The notes beneath the pieces were generated by a model. That model made no database searches. It had not been told where the DNA came from and saw only the letters and a list, made by a program, of their open reading frames with translations. From Oceanobacillus oncorhynchi (GTDB taxonomy: Bacteria > Bacillota > Bacilli > Bacillales > Amphibacillaceae): a DNA stretch of 64,000 nucleotides. The translations under genes and the position numbers were made by a program. Of this stretch, positions 26,028-34,946 are shown piece after piece. The DNA is taken from the NCBI RefSeq assembly GCF_000821065.1, contig NZ_CDGG01000001.1, positions 2,294,001 through 2,358,000 on the forward strand. The letters run 5' to 3'. How positions within the stretch are numbered: position 1 is the first letter of the stretch; every line of letters begins with the position of its first letter.

Positions 26028-26480
26028 ATGGTTTGGACAATGAATGATTATCCAAGTTCAATGAAAAACCTAGAAAAACCTGTCCGTAAAAAGGCCATTG
26101 ATATCGCAAATTCAATGCTGGATGATGGCTATAAGGAGAACAGGGCAATTCCAATAGCTACGGAGCAGGCTAAAGAATGGTATAAGAACGCGGATAAAGA
26201 AGAAATTCAAAGCTATGAAAAAGGCGGAAAACCGACCCAGCGCTCAAAGGAAGGAAAAGAAAAAACAAATAATCCGGAGCGGCTGGAGGAGGGAGAGGAA
26301 GTCTATAAGCAGGAAGAAGGATGGGCTGTCGGCTCTTCCGGTTCCAGTCAGGCAAGTGAACGATTTGATACAAAAGAGGAAGCGGTGAAAAGAGCGAAAG
26401 ACATTGCTAAAAATAAAGGAACCTCCCTGACGGTTTATCGTGCAGATGGGACGGTTGAAGAGACTCGCAAATATGACTAA
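26028..26480 (+). CDS. DUF2188/YdaT-like stress protein
   Basis: A 150-residue hydrophilic protein. Residues 1-60 (MNDYPSSMKNLEKPVRKKAI and on) form the ChaB-like/YdaT N-terminal helix region. Residues about 92-148 are a DUF2188 domain (GWAVGSSGSSQASERFDTKE, then SLTVYRADGTVEETRKYD). A charged linker with KEGKEKTNN separates them. ATG at 26028 follows AAAAGGAGG; the frame from 25983 overlaps the promoter and is rejected. A SigB-type promoter precedes it, so a general-stress role is likely; the molecular function is unknown. Confidence 0.78.
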   Translation: MVWTMNDYPSSMKNLEKPVRKKAIDIANSMLDDGYKENRAIPIATEQAKEWYKNADKEEIQSYEKGGKPTQRSKEGKEKTNNPERLEEGEEVYKQEEGWAVGSSGSSQASERFDTKEEAVKRAKDIAKNKGTSLTVYRADGTVEETRKYD

Positions 26481-26553
26481 AGAAGGAATGCAGATTACTT
26501 TGTTCCCAGGTTTCCTTATGCTAAAATAAGTGAGGAAATTGAGGTGAACATAA

Positions 26554-27270
26554 ATGAAAGTTGAAATTTGGTCTGATTTTGTATGTCCTTTTTGTTATAT
26601 CGGAAAACGCCGGTTTGAACATGCCTTGGAGAAATTCACACATCGTGAACAAGTAGCAGTTCAGTTTAGAAGCTACCAGCTTGATCCGGATGCACAGCAT
26701 CTTCCGGGAAAGAACTTCGCAGAAACTTTTTCTGAGCTGAAGGGAATGTCTTTAGAACAAGTATATGAAATGAATAAACAGGTAGCGGAGCAGGCAGCAG
26801 AAGTAGGCTTGACCTACCGCTTTGATACGATGAAATACGGGAATACATTTGACGCGCATCGAGTTGCTAAATTAGCTGCCGAGAATGGAAAGGAAGCGGA
26901 ACTGACAGAACGTTTTTTTCAAGCCTATTTTACTGATTCCGAACAGTTGAGTGATAAAAAGACACTGATTCAGTTAGCGGAAGAAGTGGGTTTGGAGAGA
27001 GAGAGTGTTGAAAATGTATTGGACAGCTGTAAATTCCGTAATAAAGTCAATGAAGATATAGATTTGGCAAAGCAGCTTGGTGTCCAGGGCGTTCCTTTCT
27101 TTGTTTTTAATGAAAAATATGCCGTGTCCGGTGCACAGCCAGAAGAAGCTTTTACACAGGTACTTGAAAAGGTGTGGCAGGAAGAACAGGAAACGCCTGT
27201 TTTGCAATCATTGAACCCAAATGAGAATAAAACCTCCTATTGTACAGGTGATGGTTGTGAGAAAAAATAA
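26554..27270 (+). CDS. DsbA-family oxidoreductase (FrnE/2-hydroxychromene isomerase-like)
   Basis: A 238-residue cytoplasmic thioredoxin-fold protein without a signal peptide. The N-terminal redox motif is DFVCPFCYIGKRRFEHAL (CPFC at residues 12-15). The helical insertion and the cis-proline region QGVPFFVFNEKYAVSGAQP (near 175-193) are as in FrnE-type DsbA proteins. It ends with a Cys-containing tail SYCTGDGCEKK, also seen in FrnE relatives. A role in cytoplasmic disulfide or oxidative-stress chemistry is likely. Monocistronic with a strong terminator. Confidence 0.87.
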   Translation: MKVEIWSDFVCPFCYIGKRRFEHALEKFTHREQVAVQFRSYQLDPDAQHLPGKNFAETFSELKGMSLEQVYEMNKQVAEQAAEVGLTYRFDTMKYGNTFDAHRVAKLAAENGKEAELTERFFQAYFTDSEQLSDKKTLIQLAEEVGLERESVENVLDSCKFRNKVNEDIDLAKQLGVQGVPFFVFNEKYAVSGAQPEEAFTQVLEKVWQEEQETPVLQSLNPNENKTSYCTGDGCEKK

Positions 27271-27365
27271 ACGTAGTAATCTATTCCATATATACCTGTA
27301 AATGAATGGGAGTACCCTGATTGAACGAACTATTATCAATAAATTTGACGAAAAATTGAACAGAA

Positions 27366-27405
27366 TAATCAAAAAAACTGCCGGAAACGGCAGTTTTTTT
27401 GATTA
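27366..27405. terminator. Strong terminator after the DsbA-like gene
   Basis: Perfect 18-bp inverted repeat (taatcaaaaaaactgccg, gaaa loop, cggcagtttttttgatta). Confidence 0.9.
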
Positions 27406-27430
27406 TCGTCATATTTACATAAATCAGCCA

Positions 27431-27529
27431 TTGACGATGGCTGAAAATTTGATATACTAGGTATTGTTATCTAATTGATAATGAATATCATTCTTATTTA
27501 GAGCAATTAGAACTTGATAATAATTATTA
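27431..27529 (+). promoter_or_regulatory. Promoter with two Fur boxes ahead of the siderophore ATPase gene
   Basis: TTGACG (27431-27436), a 16-base spacer and TATACT (27453-27458). Two 15-base Fur sites follow: TGATAATgAATATCA (27476-27490) and TGATAATaATTATTA (27515-27529), each one mismatch from TGATAATNATTATCA. They lie downstream of the start site, a normal position for Fur repression. Confidence 0.8.
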
Positions 27530-27690
27530 TCTAGATTAATTTAAGTAAAATTTCAGGATAAGAAAGGTTGATGTATTTTTGGTGGAAATGCCTTATATTT
27601 AATGAAGCTTTACACTTAACTACATTAGCTATCCTTTTTTCACATACTTCTATTTTATTATTTAATACTTAAAGAAAGTAGGGCGATGAC

Positions 27691-28470
27691 ATGATTGATA
27701 TTAAAGGATTGACAAAGAAATATGGGAATAAATCTATCGTAAATGATATATCGGTTCAAATTCAGCCTAATAAAATTACATCGTTTATCGGACCAAACGG
27801 TGCAGGGAAATCAACGCTGCTTTCCATGGTAAGCCGTTTGCTTGATGCAGACACAGGAGATGTATTACTGGACCAAAACAATGTAAAGAATATGAAATCA
27901 AATGAATTTGCGAAGCGCATTGCCATTTTAAGACAAGCGAATTTTTTCACTGTGAAACTGACGATTCGCCAATTAGTATCCTTTGGCCGTTATCCTTATT
28001 CGAAAGGCCGTTTAAATGAAGAAGATAATCGGATTGTCGATCAAGCCATTGAATATTTGAATTTAACAGATATCCAGCATAAATTCTTAGATGAGCTGTC
28101 TGGCGGTCAAAAGCAACGTGCGTTTATTTCCATGGTTATTGCCCAAGACACGGAATATATTTTATTGGATGAGCCGTTGAATAATTTGGATATGAAGCAT
28201 TCTGTACAGATTATGAAAATATTACGCAAGCTTGTCGATGAGCTGGGGAAAACAGTTGTGATTGTATTGCATGATATTAACTTTGCTTCGGTTTATTCAG
28301 ATCAGATTGTAGCTTTAAAAGAGGGGCGCCTGGTAAAAAACGGTCCGACACATGAAATCATTAATTCAGAAGCATTAAACGAAATCTATGATATGCATAT
28401 TCCGGTCCATATGCAAAACGGCTGTCGTTTTTGTGTATACTTTGACTCACATATAAGTAAAAGCGGCTAA
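27691..28470 (+). CDS. Iron-siderophore ABC transporter, ATP-binding protein (YclP/FecE type)
   Basis: A 259-residue ATPase: Walker A GPNGAGKSTLL (near residue 34), Q-loop, signature LSGGQKQRAFISMVIAQ (near 137), Walker B YILLDEPLNNLD and the switch His in VIVLHDIN. It energises uptake of ferric siderophore through the membrane permeases. The sequence is of the YclP kind (catecholate/petrobactin group). It has its own Fur-boxed promoter and is separated from the binding-protein and permease genes by 575 bases, unlike the compact yclNOPQ order in B. subtilis. Confidence 0.9.
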   Translation: MIDIKGLTKKYGNKSIVNDISVQIQPNKITSFIGPNGAGKSTLLSMVSRLLDADTGDVLLDQNNVKNMKSNEFAKRIAILRQANFFTVKLTIRQLVSFGRYPYSKGRLNEEDNRIVDQAIEYLNLTDIQHKFLDELSGGQKQRAFISMVIAQDTEYILLDEPLNNLDMKHSVQIMKILRKLVDELGKTVVIVLHDINFASVYSDQIVALKEGRLVKNGPTHEIINSEALNEIYDMHIPVHMQNGCRFCVYFDSHISKSG

Positions 28471-28614
28471 TTGTTTAAACCCTATATATGATGGGTAAAT
28501 CCAATAATTGCTTTCTTAAAAATGTCCAAACCTTATGCTTTCTCAATGAATATATCTTTGCTAGTATAACTTAACTTGAGCAGGTGCAGCTGCTTGAAAA
28601 CGATTGATTTGATC

Positions 28615-28646
28615 CATGCGTACTCCTTTTGTCAGGAGTACGCATG
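28615..28646. repeat. Perfect 13-bp inverted repeat
   Basis: catgcgtactcct (28615-28627) and aggagtacgcatg (28634-28646) around a 6-base loop, with no T-run after it. A weaker hairpin ending in gttttt (about 28653-28676) follows and could be the terminator. This one may be an RNA 3' structure or a protein-binding site. Confidence 0.6.
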
Positions 28647-28840
28647 TCGATGATGTTGAAACATCGTTTTTCAACCAAATAGTTTCACATTCTCATGAAA
28701 ATCGTGTTTAAGCGGTTTCTTTCCATTGTTTAAGTAATTATTCTCATCTGGATTGTCGCAATTGCAGTTGAGAATAAAACGAGAATAATGGAATTTTTAA
28801 TTGGTGATAATCGTACAAGAGATAAGATTAAAAAATACAG

Positions 28841-28903
28841 TTGACAATGTTTTTTTATTTGATATACTTTAAACAAGCTAATTGAGATTGATTATCATTA
28901 TCA
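28841..28903 (+). promoter_or_regulatory. Promoter with Fur box ahead of the siderophore-binding protein gene
   Basis: TTGACA (28841-28846), 16 bases and TATACT (28863-28868); the Fur site TGATTATCATTATCA (28889-28903) has one mismatch. The element around the -10 (ttgatatact) is the same as at the ATPase promoter, so the two units are probably co-regulated by iron. Confidence 0.82.
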
Positions 28904-29045
28904 ATGTGTTAGGTTATATCAATGCACTATAGTAAAACAGGAATTATTTTTTTAAATCAAGCGCAAAATATAATGCGGGTATTGATTTAATCAATCCAAT
29001 AGTCTGCTCATCAAAAAAATATACATAGGGGAAGAGGTAGGAGAA

Positions 29046-30089
29046 ATGAGAAAATCAAACTTTTTTAAGTCAACGTTTATTATAGCAATATTCGCAATTT
29101 TTGCTTTGGTGTTGGCTGCTTGCTCCGATTCAGGCAGTGAAAACGAAGAAGCCGATGACCAAGGAAATGAGTCTGCTGAAACGGAGGGTTCTTCTGAAGA
29201 TGCAACGGTTGAAATTACGGATGCTCACGGAACCGTTGAAGTTCCAGTAAATCCAGAGAACGTGGTAGCTTTAGATAATAGAACGTTTGAAACATTATCT
29301 GATTGGGGAGTTGAATTAGCTGCTGCTCCAAGAGATTTAATACCTGAGGATATACCTTATGCAAGTGATGAATCAATTGAAAATATAGGAAACCATCGTG
29401 AACCAAACCTTGAACTTATCGCAGCTGCAGATCCTGATCTTGTTATTGTGGGCCAAAGGTTTGGAGGATTTTATGAAGATATAAAAGAATTAGTGCCAGA
29501 TGCAGCAGTTATTGATCTTAATTTTGATGTTTCTGAGGAAGCTGACACCCCCGGAGAAAATTTAGAGAACGGATTTAAAGATATTACAATCTCTCTTGGA
29601 CAAATTTTTGATAAAAACGAAGAAGCTGAACAATTAATAGCTGATTTTGAACAATCCATTGAAGATGCTAAATCAGCTTATAACGGGACAGATACAATCA
29701 TGAGTGTTATAGTATCTGGAGGAGATATTAATTTTGCAGCTCCTCATTCCGGCCGGGTTTGGGGCCCATTATATGATATTTTCGATTGGACACCGGCGTT
29801 AGAAATTGATCAAGCTTCTGCAGATCACCAAGGTGATGATGTTTCTGTTGAGGCTATTGCAGAAACCGATCCTGATTGGCTTTTCGTCATGGACCGTGAT
29901 GCTGCTGTATCATCTGAAGAAGAAGCAAGTCCTGCTCAAGATGTAATCGATAATGCACCTGCTCTTCAAAACACAAAAGCTGTTTCTGAAGGACAAATCG
30001 TTTATGCACCGGCAGACACGTATACAAATGAATCTATACAAACATTTACTAAATTATTTGAAGATCTTGCAGAAACTTTAGCAGAGTAA
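29046..30089 (+). CDS. Siderophore-binding lipoprotein (YclQ/FatB type)
   Basis: A 347-residue class III solute-binding protein. Signal peptide with lipobox LAAC (residues about 23-26), acidic linker to about residue 55, then the two-lobed domain joined by a long helix: VEVPVNPENVVALDNRTFET near 62, AAADPDLVIVGQRFGG near 140. NFAAPHSGRVWGPLYDIF near 237 is the YclQ-type region that contacts the siderophore. It captures ferric siderophore outside the membrane for the permeases just downstream (20 bases). Confidence 0.9.
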   Translation: MRKSNFFKSTFIIAIFAIFALVLAACSDSGSENEEADDQGNESAETEGSSEDATVEITDAHGTVEVPVNPENVVALDNRTFETLSDWGVELAAAPRDLIPEDIPYASDESIENIGNHREPNLELIAAADPDLVIVGQRFGGFYEDIKELVPDAAVIDLNFDVSEEADTPGENLENGFKDITISLGQIFDKNEEAEQLIADFEQSIEDAKSAYNGTDTIMSVIVSGGDINFAAPHSGRVWGPLYDIFDWTPALEIDQASADHQGDDVSVEAIAETDPDWLFVMDRDAAVSSEEEASPAQDVIDNAPALQNTKAVSEGQIVYAPADTYTNESIQTFTKLFEDLAETLAE

Positions 30090-30109
30090 TTTAGAGGGGT
30101 ATAACTATA

Positions 30110-31123
30110 GTGCTTAAAAATACAAAACAAAAAATGTTTGGGGCTGGGAATTCTCAGCCCCTGCATTCTAATCATCAAAAAATATGGACAAAGCCTTTTA
30201 TATTAGCAATCCTCATTGTTATTATTTTAGGCGTTATTTCCATGTCTGTCGGTGTTTATGACATACGGGGACGCGAAGATGGAATGGATATGTTTTTCAT
30301 TACCCGTATCCCAAGGACAGCTGCACTCATGCTTACTGGGGCTGCAATGGCAATGTCTGGACTCGTCATGCAGCTTATTACACAGAATCGTTTAGTTGAA
30401 CCTACCACAACAGGAACGATTGAATGGGCAGGCTTGGGGTTGGTTTTCGTTTATTTATTAATTCCCGCACCATCTTTAGTTGAAAGAATGACTGGAGCAA
30501 TCATTTTTTCCTTTATAGGAACGATGGTTTTCTTTTTGTTTTTGAGAAGAGTTAAACTTCGTTCGTCTTTAATTGTTCCGATTATTGGGATTATGCTTGG
30601 CGCAGTTATTTCAGCAGTTTCCACGTTTGTCGGGCTCGTTTTTCAAATGTCACAAAGTGTTGAAACCTGGTTTGTAGGTTCTTTTGCATCGATTCAGGTT
30701 GGAAGATATGAATATTTATGGCTGATTGTTGTAGTTACTTTTCTTATTTTTATCTATGCTAATAGACTGACACTAGCTGGATTAGGGGAGGATGTTACAA
30801 AAAGCCTTGGAGTAAGTTATAATACAATTGTTCTTGTTGGTACGGCTCTTATTGCTGTTGCAGTTGGAATTGTTGCCGCTGTTATTGGAAACTTACCATT
30901 TTTAGGTTTGATTGTACCAAATATTGTTTCCATGTTTAGAGGCGATGATTTAAGAAGTAACCTGCCATGGGTATGTGTGTCCGGAATGGCGGCTCTAACC
31001 GCCGCTGATATTATATCCCGCACCGTTATCATGCCATTTGAAGTACCTGTATCCTTGATACTTGGAACGGTGGGCGCAGTTGTATTTATTGTTATTTTAT
31101 TAAGAAGAAGGAGGCTGGGATAA
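30110..31123 (+). CDS. Iron-siderophore ABC transporter permease (YclN type)
   Basis: A 337-residue FecCD-family permease with about nine spans. It contains RIPRTAALMLTGAAMAMSGLVMQLITQNRLVEPTTTGT (residues about 62-99), the family signature near helix 2-3, and LGVSYNTIVLVGTALIAV before the ATPase-coupling loop GNLPFLGLIVPNI. GTG start with GAGGGG upstream. It pairs with the permease that follows at 4 bases to form a heterodimer. Confidence 0.9.
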   Translation: MLKNTKQKMFGAGNSQPLHSNHQKIWTKPFILAILIVIILGVISMSVGVYDIRGREDGMDMFFITRIPRTAALMLTGAAMAMSGLVMQLITQNRLVEPTTTGTIEWAGLGLVFVYLLIPAPSLVERMTGAIIFSFIGTMVFFLFLRRVKLRSSLIVPIIGIMLGAVISAVSTFVGLVFQMSQSVETWFVGSFASIQVGRYEYLWLIVVVTFLIFIYANRLTLAGLGEDVTKSLGVSYNTIVLVGTALIAVAVGIVAAVIGNLPFLGLIVPNIVSMFRGDDLRSNLPWVCVSGMAALTAADIISRTVIMPFEVPVSLILGTVGAVVFIVILLRRRRLG

Positions 31124-31127
31124 CGAA

Positions 31128-32183
31128 TTGGAATATACTAATGAAAAAAATGTCAAAATGAATTCTAGCCTTCTTAAAAATGATAAACCATCTAAAGCTT
31201 TTCGTTCTAAAAAGGAGGAAAGACGTTATTGGATACTGTTGATAACGCTTATTGGATTAGGTATTCTTTCTTCGTATGGACTTTTAGTTTATAATAACCC
31301 GGTTCCAGTAGACTCCCCTTCCTTTATCCCAGTTGCTAAAAGAAGAATGGTAGCTATTGTTTCCATGATTATTGCTGCAGTTTGTCAGAGTCTGGCGACC
31401 GTTGCATTCCAATCGATTACGAATAATCGGGTGATCACTCCTTCGCTTTTAGGATTTGAAGCACTTTACTCCACAATACATACGAGTACCATGTTTTTCT
31501 TTGGTACCACGGCATTTATAGGTTATATGGGTACTGGATCGTTTTTATTTCAAGTAGCTATTATGGTCGCGATGTGTTTGATACTGTATGGGTGGTTACT
31601 TTCCGGAAAGTATGGAAATTTACAACTTATGCTTTTGGTCGGTATCATTATTGGAACAGGACTAAGGTCTTTATCAACGTTTATGAGAAAACTGCTTGCG
31701 CCTTCCGAGTTTGATATTTTACAGGCAAAGCTGTTTGGATCTGTTAATAATGCGGATGCAGCATATTTTCCGATTGCGATTCCGATTGTCATCATCGTAG
31801 CAGTTCTTCTTCTTGCGTATTCTAAGCGATTGAATGTATTATCGCTCGGAAAAGAGATTTCTAGTTCATTAGGATTGAATCATAAATTTAGTATCATTTA
31901 TGTTCTTGTACTAGTTTCTATTTTAATGTCCATCTCAACGGCTTTAGTTGGACCGCTTACTTTCTTTGGTTTTTTGGTTGCAACGTTGAGTTATCAGTTA
32001 GCACAGACGTATGACCACAGATATATTTTTCCTATGGCTCTTGCTATTGGTTTCTTGGTATTAACTGGTGCATATTTTATTATGAACCATGTATTTAATG
32101 CGCAGGGCGTCGTTTCCATTATTATTGAAATTGCTGGCGGGCTAACATTTTTAATTATTATCTTAAAGAGAAAGACGTTATGA
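31128..32183 (+). CDS. Iron-siderophore ABC transporter permease (YclO type)
   Basis: A 351-residue FecCD-family permease with a longer, very basic N-terminal tail (about 35 residues) before the first span. Signatures are KRRMVAIVSMIIAAVCQSLATVAFQSITNNRVITPSLLG in the first third and VGPLTFFGFLVATLSYQLAQ near residue 270. The TTG start is 10 bases after AAGGAGGC-like sequence in the preceding gene; an ATG nine codons on is an alternative. End of the iron operon. Confidence 0.88.
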   Translation: MEYTNEKNVKMNSSLLKNDKPSKAFRSKKEERRYWILLITLIGLGILSSYGLLVYNNPVPVDSPSFIPVAKRRMVAIVSMIIAAVCQSLATVAFQSITNNRVITPSLLGFEALYSTIHTSTMFFFGTTAFIGYMGTGSFLFQVAIMVAMCLILYGWLLSGKYGNLQLMLLVGIIIGTGLRSLSTFMRKLLAPSEFDILQAKLFGSVNNADAAYFPIAIPIVIIVAVLLLAYSKRLNVLSLGKEISSSLGLNHKFSIIYVLVLVSILMSISTALVGPLTFFGFLVATLSYQLAQTYDHRYIFPMALAIGFLVLTGAYFIMNHVFNAQGVVSIIIEIAGGLTFLIIILKRKTL

Positions 32184-32212
32184 TAAATAAATTTAAGTTT
32201 ATTCATATTTTA

Positions 32213-32272
32213 TATCCTCAAACTTGTTAAAAGCAGTATGTGATTGCATTCATCAGGTTTGAGGATTTTTTG
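32213..32272 (+). terminator. Terminator of the siderophore operon
   Basis: atcctcaaact (32214-32224) pairs with ggtttgaggat (32256-32266) over a long loop, followed by tttttt. Confidence 0.7.
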
Positions 32273-32394
32273 TGCGGTCTGTCTATGGGGACATTCTATA
32301 AATAGAACTTTTTGGTAAAAAATGCTTTCTTTTCTTATTTTAATTTTTAGAAAATGTAGATAGTACAAATAAAGGTAGTATAATAAATAATATA

Positions 32395-32406
32395 GTAAAC
32401 GCTTAC
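32395..32406 (+). promoter_or_regulatory. cre-like site (CcpA) before the two-component system
   Basis: GTAAACGCTTAC is a palindromic cre core that agrees with the CcpA consensus at all internal positions and misses only the two outermost bases. It touches the ribosome binding site of the histidine kinase gene, a roadblock position. Confidence 0.6.
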
Positions 32407-32414
32407 CATAGGAG

Positions 32415-34031
32415 GTGATTATAATCATAAACCGGTTAAACCAAGTAAATCTACTCACCAAGATTCTTGTACTTATTATTGGACTAATCTTATTTGTAAC
32501 CATATTACTAACGGCTTTTTACAGCTATATGGAAGTAGAAATGACGGAGGAGGAAATTGGTGAACAAGCTTTACAAACAGCGCAAATGGTAGCAAATATA
32601 CCTTCCATTCGTGAAGGTTTTTCACAAGCATCACCTGAGGAAACGATACAGCCGATCGCTGAAGAAATGAGGAAATTAACAGGGGCTGAATTTATTGTTA
32701 TCGGAAATACGGAAGGGATTCGTTATTCTCATCCGGATCAGGATAAGCTGGGCAAAAACATGGTAGGAGGCGATAATGATGCGGCGCTTATAGATGGTGA
32801 ATCCTATGTTTCGCGCGCAGAAGGAAGTCTGGGACCATCTTTAAGGGGAAAGACACCTGTCTGGAATTATGAAGGTGACATTGTTGGTGTTGTTTCTGTC
32901 GGATATATGATAAAAGATATTAATGCAACGATTTTATCAAATATTAAAAAATTAATTCTGCCTTCTGTCATTGTACTATTTGTGGGAACAATCGGCGGAC
33001 TGCTGCTGACTCGAAATATTCGCGGTCAATTAATGGGATTTGAACCTCATAAAATAACTTCTTTGTATCGTGAGAGGAATGCTATTCTTTCAGCGATTCA
33101 CGAGGGAATGATTGCAGTTAATGAAGATGGAGTCATTCAATTAATGAACCAATCTGCTGAGAAATTGCTCAGCGGCAAGCAAAAGGCATTTTTTAATCAG
33201 CCAATTTCAAAAGTTCTGCCCGAGCTTCCATTATCCTCACTGATTAAAAACGGACAAGTATGCCGTAATAAGCAAGTGGAAGTAAATGATCGGCATATCA
33301 TATTTAATATGGTTCCCATTTATAATCAGAACCAAGTAAGGGGGGCTGTATTAAGTTTTCGTGATAAAACAGAATTGAAAGAAATCATTGATACCTTAGG
33401 AGAAGTAAGAAGTTATTCCGAAGAACTCAGAGCACAGACGCATGAATATACGAACCGGCTTTATGTACTTTCAGGGATGCTCCAGCTTGGAAATTTTGAA
33501 GAAGCAATTGAATTGATTCAAAAAGAGACACAGACGGTAGAAACGCAAAATAAAATCGTATACGACCAAATCAGCGATAAAACGATACAGGCTATTTTAT
33601 TAGGAAAGATAGGGAAAGCCTCCGAGTTAAAAATTAATTTCCTGATTGATGATTATAGTTCCCTGTCCGAAATGGCAGATTATATTGAACCGACAAATTT
33701 GATTACTATTTTAGGCAATGTGATTGATAACGCTCTGGATGCTGTGAGAGAGACAGAAAACGGAACGGTCCAGTTTTTCTCAACGGATATCGGTCATGAC
33801 TATATTTTTGAAGTAGCTGATAATGGAGTTGGAATTGGTAAAAAAGATATCCATCGTATTTTTCACCGCAGATTCTCCACAAAGGATAAAACAACGCGCG
33901 GGTATGGATTAGCTATGGTTAAGGAAACAATTGAAAATCTAAACGGCAGAATTGAAGTCAAAAGTAATCTGGCTGAGGGAACCATTTTCACCATATTTAT
34001 TCCCAAGCAACAGGCGAAAAAGACGGGGTGA
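32415..34031 (+). CDS. Sensor histidine kinase of the CitA/DcuS/DctS family
   Basis: A 538-residue membrane kinase: span 1 (about residues 17-38), an extracellular PAS-like ligand domain (about 40-175), span 2 (about 178-200), a cytoplasmic PAS domain (about 215-330), the phospho-accepting H in RAQTHEYTNRLYVLSGM (near 348) and a HATPase domain with NVIDNALDA and DNGVGIG. Such kinases sense di- and tricarboxylates. With the next gene it probably controls tctCBA. The listed GTG abuts the AGGAGGTGA site; ATC at 32424 or ATA at 32427 would be better spaced, so the true start may be non-canonical. Confidence 0.88.
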   Translation: MIIIINRLNQVNLLTKILVLIIGLILFVTILLTAFYSYMEVEMTEEEIGEQALQTAQMVANIPSIREGFSQASPEETIQPIAEEMRKLTGAEFIVIGNTEGIRYSHPDQDKLGKNMVGGDNDAALIDGESYVSRAEGSLGPSLRGKTPVWNYEGDIVGVVSVGYMIKDINATILSNIKKLILPSVIVLFVGTIGGLLLTRNIRGQLMGFEPHKITSLYRERNAILSAIHEGMIAVNEDGVIQLMNQSAEKLLSGKQKAFFNQPISKVLPELPLSSLIKNGQVCRNKQVEVNDRHIIFNMVPIYNQNQVRGAVLSFRDKTELKEIIDTLGEVRSYSEELRAQTHEYTNRLYVLSGMLQLGNFEEAIELIQKETQTVETQNKIVYDQISDKTIQAILLGKIGKASELKINFLIDDYSSLSEMADYIEPTNLITILGNVIDNALDAVRETENGTVQFFSTDIGHDYIFEVADNGVGIGKKDIHRIFHRRFSTKDKTTRGYGLAMVKETIENLNGRIEVKSNLAEGTIFTIFIPKQQAKKTG

Positions 34032-34038
34032 TGAATGT

Positions 34039-34713
34039 ATGATACAAACGCTGATAGTAGAAGATGATTATCGTATCGCTGAGATTCACAGTGAATTCAT
34101 CGAACATCTCGACAATGTAAAATTGGTTGGCAAAGCATTAAATGGAAAAGAAGCAATTGGATTTGCAGAAAAATATCCAATTGATCTGGTAATTCTGGAT
34201 CTCTATATTCCAGATATTTCAGGCTTGGAGATTTTAGAGGAATTACGAAAAATCCAAGGAGAAATTGATGCCATTATTATTTCAGCTGCATCCGAAAAAA
34301 ATATGATTCAGCGGACAGTTCGTAAGGGTGTTTTTGATTATATGATTAAGCCGATTAAACAGGAGAGGCTCATTGAGTCCATTAAACGCTACCAGTTATT
34401 TAATGAGCGTTTTAGTAATGAGGAGACGGTTAATCAGCATTTTTTAGATAATCATTTTGGGTTAAAAGGAAGTATAGAAATAGAAGCGCAGCGGACACCA
34501 AAAGGAATTGATCCTTTAACCTTAAATAAAATTAAAAAAAAGATTGATCAAACTAAAGAAGGAGTAGCAGCAGAGAAAATGGGAGAGCACATAGGTGTTT
34601 CCCGCACAACAGCCCGGCGTTATCTGGAATATCTTACTTCTTTGGGAGAAATAAAGGCAGACTTGGCATATGGGGCTGTTGGCAGACCGGAGCGCAGATA
34701 TTATCGGTTATAA
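34039..34713 (+). CDS. Response regulator of the CitB/DctR family
   Basis: A 224-residue regulator. Receiver domain at residues 1-120 with phospho-accepting Asp in LVILDLYIPDISG (near 54), acidic pair VEDD, Ser/Thr in IIISAAS and Lys in MIKPIK. C-terminal helix-turn-helix in EKMGEHIGVSRTTARRYLEY (near 185-204) and a winged GRPERRYYRL end. I start at ATG 34039 behind GGGGTGA; the longer frame from 33952 lies inside the kinase gene. It pairs with the kinase 7 bases upstream. Confidence 0.92.
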   Translation: MIQTLIVEDDYRIAEIHSEFIEHLDNVKLVGKALNGKEAIGFAEKYPIDLVILDLYIPDISGLEILEELRKIQGEIDAIIISAASEKNMIQRTVRKGVFDYMIKPIKQERLIESIKRYQLFNERFSNEETVNQHFLDNHFGLKGSIEIEAQRTPKGIDPLTLNKIKKKIDQTKEGVAAEKMGEHIGVSRTTARRYLEYLTSLGEIKADLAYGAVGRPERRYYRL

Positions 34714-34756
34714 AACAAAACTTCACTTAAGCTGAAGTTTTACGGCAGTTTATATG

Positions 34757-34793
34757 AAAAAAATTGCAGGGCAGCTTCCTCTGCAATTTTTTT
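34757..34793 (+). terminator. Terminator after the two-component operon
   Basis: aaaaattgcag (34759-34769) pairs with ctgcaattttt (34781-34791), then T-rich. A weaker hairpin (aaaacttca/tgaagtttt, 34717-34741) precedes it. Confidence 0.8.
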
Positions 34794-34864
34794 CTTTTTA
34801 AAACAAATGGATAGCGTGAACGAAATGAACAAAATAAACAGAAAGAAATCATTGTGATTAATTT

Positions 34865-34878
34865 TGAAAACGTTTACA
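34865..34878 (+). promoter_or_regulatory. cre site (CcpA) upstream of tctC
   Basis: TGAAAACGTTTACA is a full match to the 14-base cre consensus TGWNANCGNTNWCA. It lies 69 bases before tctC. Catabolite control of tricarboxylate uptake is the natural reading. Confidence 0.8.
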
Positions 34879-34946
34879 TAAATGTGATGCATCCTCTATA
34901 GTGTTTTTAAGACAGAAAATAAATTCATAAAAGGGGAGAAAGAAGA

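Larger units (their letters stand above)
28471..29045. other. Intergenic region within the siderophore locus
   Basis: 575 bases without a credible ORF. It holds a 13-bp perfect inverted repeat, a short terminator-like hairpin and a Fur-boxed promoter (separate entries). The leader from about 28910 to 29045 is AT-rich and unremarkable. Confidence 0.5.
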
